Assembly: GCA_040081265.1 (NCBI GenBank)
Contig: JBEBGV010000017.1
Location: forward strand, 15,626-79,625
DNA from: JBEBGV01 sp040081265
GTDB lineage: Bacteria > Acidobacteriota > Vicinamibacteria > Vicinamibacterales > UBA2999
Reading direction: 5' to 3'
Length of the DNA stretch: 64,000 nucleotides
Part shown: positions 58,087-64,000 of the stretch, one piece after another
Layout: every line of letters begins with the position of its first letter
Position numbering within the stretch: the stretch's first letter is position 1
Notes under the pieces: model-generated
The model's database searches: none
What the model saw: the letters and a program-made list of their open reading frames with translations, nothing else
What the model was told of the DNA's origin: nothing
Made by a program: the position numbers and the translations under genes

Positions 58087-59613
58087 TCAGGCGCGAACCA
58101 GCCGGGAGGTTCCCGCGGTCACGATAAAGGACGGGCCAGCGCGTTCGACCCGGGATCGCCGGGTGAGGTCCGAAACGTAGTGAAACGACGCCTGAAGCCG
58201 CTCCCGCGTCAGGTCGAGCAGGAGATAGCCTCGCGTGCTGCCCTCCAGATACTTGAGATGGGGAAGCGATGCGATCAGGCCCGGCACCAGCGTCCGGATC
58301 TGGGCCTCCGTGAAGTAGCCGGCGGAGCTGATCGCGGGCGTGATGAACTCGACCGCCACCGAACCGGCGCCGGTGTCGGGGGTGTAGCCCGACCACGGGT
58401 TGGGTGGCACGTCGAAGGCCCACGAGCTGTGCATGTCGCCGCCGAGGAGAACGCAGTTCTTCGTCGAGGCGAAGAAGTCGCGCACGCGGCCGCGCTCGGC
58501 CTGGTAGCCATCCCAGGAGTCCGGCATCTGCACGAAGCGTCCCGGCGGTGTCAGCGGTGAGAACATCACCTGCTGTCCGATCAATGACCAGACCACGCCT
58601 TCCTGGGCACCGGTCTTGATGGTGTTGTAGAGCCACTGCTCCTGGGCGATGCCCAGCATCCGCCGGCTGGCGCGGGCCAGCCCCGCCGTGTCGGTGGATT
58701 CCACCTGCACGCTGCGAGCGCTGCGTGTGTCGAGCATGGCGATCGTCGCAAGCTGGCCAAGGCGGAAGCTGCGGTAGAGACGGAAGGCTTCACCGGGTAC
58801 ATCGCGAACCGGGAGCCATTCACGATAGGCCGTGGCGGCTGCGGCACGCCGGATACCCCAGTTGCCCTCGCGAAGCGCCGGATCATGCCCGAGGGCGCCA
58901 CCTGACCAGGCGTTGTCCGCCAGTTCATGATCGTCCCAGACGGCAATGAAGGGGTGGACGCGGTGTACTTCCTGAAGATCAGGATCCAGTCGATACCCGG
59001 CATAGCGGCGGCGGTAGTCCTGCAGCGTGATCGCTTCGTGAAGGGGGTCTGGCGTGCGCCCGAGTCGGGGGTCGCCGTAGTAGCCAGCCCTGAACTCGTA
59101 GATGTAGTCACCAAGGTGAAGGATGGCGTCGAGATCGGTGCGGGCGGCCAGCGCCGCGTAGACGTTGAAGTAACCGCCCTCGAAATTCGCGCATGACACA
59201 GCTGCCAGCCGCGCTCGTGATGGTGCAGCGGGGAGCGTGCGGGTCCGCCCGATGACGCTCGTCTGACCCTCCGCATCGAATCCGTATGTGTAGGTGCGTC
59301 CAGGCTGAAGACCTCGCACATCGACCTTGACGGTGAAATCGCGCTGGTCCGATGTGGTGACCGTCCCGCTGCGCACGACCGTCGGCCTGGGCCCATCGGT
59401 CGTGACACGCCAGCGCACCACGACGGCCCGAGGGTCTGTGCCGGCCCGCGGTGACACCCGCGTCCAGATCATCACCGCGTCGGGCAAGGGATCGCCGCTC
59501 GCAACACCGTGAGCGAACGCGTTGTGCGAGGTGGTCTGGGCTCGGGCGGCGACGGGCCACGCCATTGCCGATGCACCGGTGACCTGCAGGAACCTTCGAC
59601 GTGAGAGCGCCAT
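58087..59613 (-). CDS. PhoD-type alkaline phosphatase/phosphodiesterase (Tat substrate), paralogue 1
   Basis: A 508-residue protein with a twin-arginine signal (SRRRFLQVTGA). PhoD motifs are present: FAHGVASGDPLPDAVMIWTRV, SCANFEGGYFNVYAALA, HLGDYIYEF, VWDDHELADNAW and LLGGDMHSSWAFDVP. The conserved cysteine before AN and the metallophosphoesterase Asp/His residues are intact. It uses Fe and Ca in characterised relatives and releases phosphate from esters outside the membrane. I choose the ATG at 59613 for the Tat signal; upstream frame to 59730 is non-signal. It lies 17 bp after paralogue 2 and is co-transcribed with it. Confidence 0.92.
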   Translation of the reverse strand: MALSRRRFLQVTGASAMAWPVAARAQTTSHNAFAHGVASGDPLPDAVMIWTRVSPRAGTDPRAVVVRWRVTTDGPRPTVVRSGTVTTSDQRDFTVKVDVRGLQPGRTYTYGFDAEGQTSVIGRTRTLPAAPSRARLAAVSCANFEGGYFNVYAALAARTDLDAILHLGDYIYEFRAGYYGDPRLGRTPDPLHEAITLQDYRRRYAGYRLDPDLQEVHRVHPFIAVWDDHELADNAWSGGALGHDPALREGNWGIRRAAAATAYREWLPVRDVPGEAFRLYRSFRLGQLATIAMLDTRSARSVQVESTDTAGLARASRRMLGIAQEQWLYNTIKTGAQEGVVWSLIGQQVMFSPLTPPGRFVQMPDSWDGYQAERGRVRDFFASTKNCVLLGGDMHSSWAFDVPPNPWSGYTPDTGAGSVAVEFITPAISSAGYFTEAQIRTLVPGLIASLPHLKYLEGSTRGYLLLDLTRERLQASFHYVSDLTRRSRVERAGPSFIVTAGTSRLVRA

Positions 59614-59630
59614 GGCGGAGCTGGACGATC

Positions 59631-61133
59631 CTATCCTGCGACCAGTCTGGGGCGGCCCGCCTCGACCACGAACGTCGCTCCCAGTGACGCCTCGGGGGAT
59701 CGGCGACCGACGTCGGGCGTCAGGAACCACGTGGCTTCGAGACGTGTGGGCGTGACATCGAGGATCAGGTACCCACGGTGCTCACCTTCCAGGAACTTGA
59801 GATGCGGAAGCGACCTCACGATCGACGGCCCGAGTGTGTCTTTCTGATCGCCGGTGAAGTACGGCTGTGAACTCACTGCCGGCGCAATGAGTTCTACTGC
59901 GATCGAGCCGGCGCCGGAGTCTGGGTTGTAGCTGTCCCAGGGGTCGCGCGGCACATCGAACGCCCACGAGCTGTGCATGTCGCCGGTGAGCACGGCGACG
60001 TTGCCGACGGCGGCAAACAGGTCGCGTACCCTGGCCTGTTCGGCCTGGTAACCGTCCCACGCGTCCGGGTTCTTGATCGGAAGACCCTTGGTGGTGAACG
60101 GCGAGAACATCACCTGCTGGCCGATGAGTGACCAGGTTGTGCCGGCGGCCTTCGAGCCGTGCAACAACCCTGACAGCCACTGTTCCTGACGCGCGCCCAT
60201 CAGGCGTCGCCGTGGATCGGCCAGGCCCTGCATGTCGGTGGCGAACACCTGGCCATCCCTCAGGCTTCGCGTGTCGAGCATCGCCAGGGTCGCGAGGTTC
60301 CCGAACGCAAAGCTGCGGTACAGATGAAAGTCGCCTCCTCCTCGTTCCCGAACAGGGATCCACTCCAGGTAGGCGCGCATTGCGGCCTGCCGCCGCGCCG
60401 CCCAGCCGTCAACGCCCCCGGCCCACGCGTTGGACGCAAACTCGTGGTCGTCCCAGACCGCAATGAACGGGTAGAGCCGGTGCAGTTCCTGCAGGTCCGG
60501 ATCGCTGCGGTAGGTCGCGTACCGGCCGCGGTAGTCGTCGAGCGAGGTGGCTTCGCGATCAGGCTGGTGGACCCGACCGATGCCGGTGCCGTCGCCGAAG
60601 ACCCCATTGGCGAACTCATAGATGTAGTCGCCGAGATGCAGGATGACGTCAACGTCCTCCCGCCGGGCGATCGCCGCGTAGGCGTTGAAGTACCCCGCGG
60701 GGTAGTTCGAGCACGACACCACCGCCAGGCGCACGTGACTGGTGTCGAGGGCGAGTGTCCTGGTGCGGCCCGTCGGGGAGGCGTCGCCGAGCGCCTCAAA
60801 GCGATAGTTGTAGGTGCGCCCCGGTTCAAGGCCCTCGACGTCCACCTTGACGGTATGGTCGCGCTGCGCACTGGTTGTCGCCGTTCCAGCGCGGACCACC
60901 ACCGGGCGTTCCGAATCGGTTGTGACCTGCCAGCGGACGCGGATGCGAGCGTTGGCCGCCCCGGCCGGCGGGGTCACGCGGGTCCAGATCACGACCGCGG
61001 TCGCCAGCGGGTCTCCACTGGCCACACCGTGGGAAAAGATACGCGACGCTGCCTGCCCGGCCCGCAGGGCCAGCGGGTAGCCGAGCACGGACCCAGCCGT
61101 GGCACCCAGAAATGCGCGGCGCGTCACCGACAT
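59631..61133 (-). CDS. PhoD-type alkaline phosphatase/phosphodiesterase (Tat substrate), paralogue 2
   Basis: A 500-residue protein with a Tat signal (SVTRRAFLGATAG). The same motif series is present: FSHGVASGDPLATAVVIWTRV, SCSNYPAGYFNAYAAIA, HLGDYIYEF, VWDDHEFASNAW and VLTGDMHSSWAFDVP. It is clearly a tandem duplicate of paralogue 1. The ATG at 61133 lies 7 nt after a TACACT -10 box, in place of the GTG three bases upstream. It heads the two-gene transcript and is divergent from the small His/Cys protein gene. Confidence 0.92.
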   Translation of the reverse strand: MSVTRRAFLGATAGSVLGYPLALRAGQAASRIFSHGVASGDPLATAVVIWTRVTPPAGAANARIRVRWQVTTDSERPVVVRAGTATTSAQRDHTVKVDVEGLEPGRTYNYRFEALGDASPTGRTRTLALDTSHVRLAVVSCSNYPAGYFNAYAAIARREDVDVILHLGDYIYEFANGVFGDGTGIGRVHQPDREATSLDDYRGRYATYRSDPDLQELHRLYPFIAVWDDHEFASNAWAGGVDGWAARRQAAMRAYLEWIPVRERGGGDFHLYRSFAFGNLATLAMLDTRSLRDGQVFATDMQGLADPRRRLMGARQEQWLSGLLHGSKAAGTTWSLIGQQVMFSPFTTKGLPIKNPDAWDGYQAEQARVRDLFAAVGNVAVLTGDMHSSWAFDVPRDPWDSYNPDSGAGSIAVELIAPAVSSQPYFTGDQKDTLGPSIVRSLPHLKFLEGEHRGYLILDVTPTRLEATWFLTPDVGRRSPEASLGATFVVEAGRPRLVAG

Positions 61134-61140
61134 CACGCCA

Positions 61141-61146
61141 AGTGTA
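61141..61146 (-). promoter_or_regulatory. -10 box for a leaderless start (phoD pair)
   Basis: TACACT (61146-61141), 7 nt, ATG at 61133. The divergent promoter at 61166-61195 is only 20 bp away, so they share regulatory space. Confidence 0.5.
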
Positions 61147-61165
61147 GGGCATCGCCGCGTCCCGG

Positions 61166-61195
61166 TTGACAGGGCCTCCTTCGACCGCCTACCGT
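61166..61195 (+). promoter_or_regulatory. Promoter for a leaderless start (small His/Cys protein)
   Basis: Consensus TTGACA (61166-61171), 18 nt, TACCGT (61190-61195), then 6 nt and ATG at 61202. This is the only leaderless-type start in the window with a perfect -35. Confidence 0.6.
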
Positions 61196-61201
61196 GTTCT
61201 C

Positions 61202-61570
61202 ATGGCACGGATGGTTCGCACGGGCGTTGCGTGGGTAGTCACGCTGCTCGTGCTGTCGTTGTCGTCGGTCGACTTGCCGCACCTGAGTGGTGCGCATCAC
61301 GACTCCGACTTCGAGATCGTTGTCATCGCGCACGACGCATCGTCGCATCGGTTCAGCAGCGATGGCAGCGCGCAACCCGTGCGGCCGGATCATTGTCTTG
61401 CCTGCCACTGGGGACGTTCCTTCAGGCCGGGCGCAGAGTCTCGGGCTCTGAGCGCGCCGGTTGAAGAGACCACACTCGTCCTCGCGTCCGCCCAGCCGTT
61501 TGTCCCGGTTCGCGCACCCGTCGCGCAGCCACCGCTCCGCTCACCGCCCACCTCTCCGATTCCGTCCTGA
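61202..61570 (+). CDS. Small exported His/Cys-containing protein (DUF2946-like)
   Basis: A 122-residue protein with an N-terminal hydrophobic segment (VAWVVTLLVLSLSSVDLPHLS). A histidine-rich patch (HLSGAHHDSDFE) and a motif PDHCLACHWGRSF (HCxxCHW) follow, then a Pro-rich tail. The CxxCH pattern looks like a heme or metal site and resembles the DUF2946 kind of small exported proteins that accompany metal-receptor genes. It lies 88 bp upstream of a ZnuD-like TonB receptor and is probably in the same transcript, so a zinc- or copper-related function is a reasonable inference. Confidence 0.6.
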   Translation: MARMVRTGVAWVVTLLVLSLSSVDLPHLSGAHHDSDFEIVVIAHDASSHRFSSDGSAQPVRPDHCLACHWGRSFRPGAESRALSAPVEETTLVLASAQPFVPVRAPVAQPPLRSPPTSPIPS

Positions 61571-61587
61571 GTTTGACGACCTGTCGA

Positions 61588-61608
61588 CCGTGCTCCCGGT
61601 GAGCACGG
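61588..61608 (+). promoter_or_regulatory. Intercistronic stem-loop before the ZnuD-like receptor
   Basis: CCGTGCTC and GAGCACGG form a perfect 8-bp stem around CCGGT, 17 nt after the upstream stop and about 50 nt before the receptor start. It could attenuate or protect the message. Confidence 0.45.
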
Positions 61609-61658
61609 ACTCATGACGGGTCGTCTGTCATGCATTGGTGGACTGTCGGAGAGTACCC

Positions 61659-63908
61659 ATGTCACGTCTTTGGATTTCTGCGTGCGTTGTCATTTGTCTT
61701 GTGTTTTGCCCTGGCACTCTCGCTGCCCAGGCCGGCGCTACCCTGTCTGGATTCCTGCTGAATTCTTTGTCGGGGGATCCCATCCCTGACGCCGTCGTGC
61801 TGGTCGAGGAGTTGCGACTCGAAGTCACCTCCGGTCGGGATGGGACGTTTTCGGTTCCCAACGTTCCTCCGGGCACGTACCACCTGTCGGTGCGATCGCA
61901 GGGCTACTCGACCCGACGCATCGAGGTCGTTGCGCCGACCCAGACCGGTCTGATGCTCCGGATCGACCCGGAACTGCACTTTGAGGAAGTGACCTCAGTC
62001 AGCAGCGAGGCGCGCAGCCAGTTCGAGACCTTCCAGCCGACGTCGGTGCTGGCCGGACAGGAACTCTCGAAGCAACTGGATTCGTCGCTGGGGGCGACGC
62101 TCGAGAACCAGCCTGGGTTGGCAAGCCGGAGTTTCGGCCCGGCTCCGGCCCGGCCGGTGATTCGTGGTCTGGACGGCGACCGTGTGCTCATCCTGCAGGA
62201 CGGGCAGCGTATGGGAGATTTGTCCAGTCAGTCTGGCGATCACGGCGTCGCCGTAAACCCCGCGGCGGCTCAGCGAATCGAGGTGGTGCGCGGTCCGGCC
62301 ACCCTGCTCTACGGTGCGAACGCGATCGGCGGCCTGGTCAACGTCATCACTGACGAGATTCCCACCAGGCCCATGCGCGGTTCGAGCGGCAATTTCACCT
62401 TTGACCTCGGCTCAGGCGCGCGCCAGGCAGGCGCTGCGGGCGACGTGCACGTCGGGAATGGTCGGGTCGCGCTGCACTTCGGCGGTGGTGGCAATCGCTC
62501 TGGCAACGTGCAGACTCCAGAAGGCAGCGTGGCCAATTCCCAGTCCAGGAGCGGATTCGGCAACGTCGGGTTTGCCTGGACAGGGACAAAGCGGTACGCA
62601 GGAGCCAGCTACGGCTACGACGACATGAAGTACGGCACTCCGGTCGTCGAGGGCGGCAACATCAGCCTGACGCCTCGTCGTCACGCCCTTTCGTTTCGTG
62701 CCGGTGGCGAAAAACTCGAAGGCCTGTTCGACTCCTATCGCGTCACTCTGGCGGTGCGTCGCTACAAGCACGACGAGTTGAACCTTGGCGAGGTCGACAC
62801 CGCGTTCACGAACGACACCGAGGAGCTCGAGGTCATGGGCGCTCATCGAGCCCTCGGGCGTGTGAAGGGCAGCGTCGGTGCGTGGATGCTCAACCGCGCC
62901 TTCGATGCGCGTGGCGAGGAAGCCTTGTCGCCGGCCGTCGATCAGCGTGGGTTCGCTGCGTTCCTGTACGAAGAGGCGACCTGGCCACATGTCACGCTGC
63001 AATTTGGGGGGCGCGTTGACCATGCCCGCTACATGCCCGCAGGGGAAGCCGAACGCAGCTTCACTACGGGGTCCGGTTCATTCGGCGCCCTGTTTCGTCC
63101 ACCAGTTGCGGGGGATCGACTCGCGGTGGCGTTCAGCGTCGCACGAGCTGCTCGCTACCCCGCGCTCGAGGAGCTGTTCTACTACGGGCTTCACGCGGGC
63201 AACTTCGCGTTCGAGGTGGGAAGTCCCGCTCTCGAGCCAGAGCACGCCCTCGGTTTCGACCTGTCTCTCCGGTGGCAGTTGCCACGCGCATCCGGCGAGG
63301 TCACCTATTTCCGCAACAACATCGATGGCTACATCTTCAGGCGACCACTCTCGCCCGATCAGTTCTCCGTGCAAGTGCCCGCCTACATCGAACGCTTTTC
63401 TGAGCGCGACAACGTGAACGAACGCGCCGACGAGATCCTGCTCGATCCCGAAGCCGCACCCATCATCGAGTACGTGGCGCAGGACAGCGTGCTGCAAGGA
63501 GTCGAAGCACACTCCGACCTGACACTCAGTTCTCATGTCACCGCCGAACTGGGACTGGACTATGTGAGGGGCACGCTACAGGCGACCGGAGACCCGCTGC
63601 CCAGGCTCCCTCCTCTTCGCGGCCGCGTCGGCCTCCGATACCAGTACAACGCCTTTCAGGCAGGTGGCGATCTCACGGTGGCGTCGCGGCAGGATCGTAT
63701 TCTCGAAAACGAGACCGTCACTGACGGCTACCAACTGCTGAAGCTGTTTGCCGCCTACTCTTTCGGCAGCGGGAACAGAGTGCATACGATTACTGCCAGG
63801 CTCGACAACGTGACCAACGAGCTCTACAGGAACCATCTGTCACTCATCAAGGAGCTGGTGCCGGAGATGGGGCGAAGTCTGAAGGTGCTTTACAACGTCA
63901 AGTTCTAG
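61659..63908 (+). CDS. TonB-dependent receptor, ZnuD-like
   Basis: A 749-residue protein. A signal peptide (ISACVVICLVFCPGTLAAQ) is followed by a CarboxypepD_reg-type domain (LSGFLLNSLSGDPIPDAVVLV). The plug has PARPVIRGLDGDRVLILQDG and VVRGPATLLYGANAIGGLVN. The barrel ends with NETVTDGYQLLKLFAAYSF, LYRNHLSLIKELVPEMGRS and VLYNVKF. The DGYxLL...YRNHLSxxKExxPEMGR ending is characteristic of the ZnuD-type zinc (and heme) receptors. The ATG at 61659 follows GGAGAG; upstream frame lacks a signal. Zinc uptake is therefore the best guess. It follows the small His/Cys protein gene. Confidence 0.88.
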   Translation: MSRLWISACVVICLVFCPGTLAAQAGATLSGFLLNSLSGDPIPDAVVLVEELRLEVTSGRDGTFSVPNVPPGTYHLSVRSQGYSTRRIEVVAPTQTGLMLRIDPELHFEEVTSVSSEARSQFETFQPTSVLAGQELSKQLDSSLGATLENQPGLASRSFGPAPARPVIRGLDGDRVLILQDGQRMGDLSSQSGDHGVAVNPAAAQRIEVVRGPATLLYGANAIGGLVNVITDEIPTRPMRGSSGNFTFDLGSGARQAGAAGDVHVGNGRVALHFGGGGNRSGNVQTPEGSVANSQSRSGFGNVGFAWTGTKRYAGASYGYDDMKYGTPVVEGGNISLTPRRHALSFRAGGEKLEGLFDSYRVTLAVRRYKHDELNLGEVDTAFTNDTEELEVMGAHRALGRVKGSVGAWMLNRAFDARGEEALSPAVDQRGFAAFLYEEATWPHVTLQFGGRVDHARYMPAGEAERSFTTGSGSFGALFRPPVAGDRLAVAFSVARAARYPALEELFYYGLHAGNFAFEVGSPALEPEHALGFDLSLRWQLPRASGEVTYFRNNIDGYIFRRPLSPDQFSVQVPAYIERFSERDNVNERADEILLDPEAAPIIEYVAQDSVLQGVEAHSDLTLSSHVTAELGLDYVRGTLQATGDPLPRLPPLRGRVGLRYQYNAFQAGGDLTVASRQDRILENETVTDGYQLLKLFAAYSFGSGNRVHTITARLDNVTNELYRNHLSLIKELVPEMGRSLKVLYNVKF

Positions 63909-64000
63909 GTGTGAATGTCAAAGAGGTTGTTCATCTTAGGCAGCCTCTTGGAAACGCATCCAGGGCGAGCGCCGGCCGAGGCTCGTGTGTGGACGCCGGT
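63909..64000. other. Right edge, no gene
   Basis: The last 92 bp hold no supportable gene. AGAGG and CCTCT (63920-63950) can pair weakly and might end the receptor transcript. Confidence 0.3.

Overview
The window is a high-GC bacterial chromosome segment, most likely from Acidobacteriota and probably class Vicinamibacteria. This is an inference from gene content: 'VWFA-related' secreted proteins, carboxypeptidase-regulatory-domain TonB receptors, large PIG-L proteins, tandem PhoD phosphatases and a fused CobA-HemD. No rRNA or other phylogenetic marker is present.

Layout. (1) 1-7065, minus strand: one tightly overlapping operon (two vWA proteins, a CcsA-like membrane protein, hemA, hemC, cobA-hemD, and hemB cut by the window edge) behind a clear sigma70-type promoter at 7144-7172. 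It carries aminolevulinate to uroporphyrinogen III synthesis. (2) 7362-9737, plus strand: an F0-only ATP synthase cluster (AtpZ-like, AtpI-like, a, c, b) with no F1 genes, followed by a flippase-like membrane protein. (3) 10771-16464, minus: a sulfatase-like/TPR protein with lost catalytic residues, a CarboxypepD/TPR protein, DUF420, heme O synthase and an M23 peptidase. (4) 16567-17471: a TerB-like gene and tRNA-Glu(CTC). (5) 17474-28134: an apparent genomic island of visibly lower GC, bounded by tRNA-Glu and a second promoter-bearing 5' half of tRNA-Glu (exact 40-bp direct repeat). It holds a 5'-truncated P-loop NTPase with about fifteen 41-residue repeats, a secreted metalloprotease/beta-propeller protein, an IS3 remnant, a NucS-like nuclease and several secreted unknowns. 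(6) 28267-42546: DUF1761, a metallo-beta-lactamase remnant, an SH3/M48/TonB envelope cluster, a proline racemase homologue lacking both catalytic cysteines, a frataxin/vWA pair, a TonB receptor, a DsbA-like lipoprotein, an amidohydrolase and a MATE exporter. (7) 42579-55279: an M16 peptidase, a GH5-like hydrolase, a frameshifted TetR gene with an RND efflux pair, an S1/P1 nuclease, an ABC-F protein and a CBS protein. (8) 55395-63908: a PIG-L/ThuA-like protein, two PhoD phosphatases, and a small His/Cys-containing protein with a ZnuD-like TonB receptor.

Functional themes are tetrapyrrole and respiratory biogenesis (heme operon, heme O synthase, F0, CcsA-like, frataxin) and envelope/outer-membrane functions (TonB, two receptors, M48, M23, DsbA, RND). 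Two genome-wide signals recur. The first is a TANNNT hexamer 6-7 nt before the start codon of up to eleven genes, suggesting leaderless mRNAs. The second is a REP-like palindrome (TACGTAGGCCGGGT...ACCCGGC) at three convergent gene junctions. Nothing was searched against databases; every family call rests on motifs read by eye.
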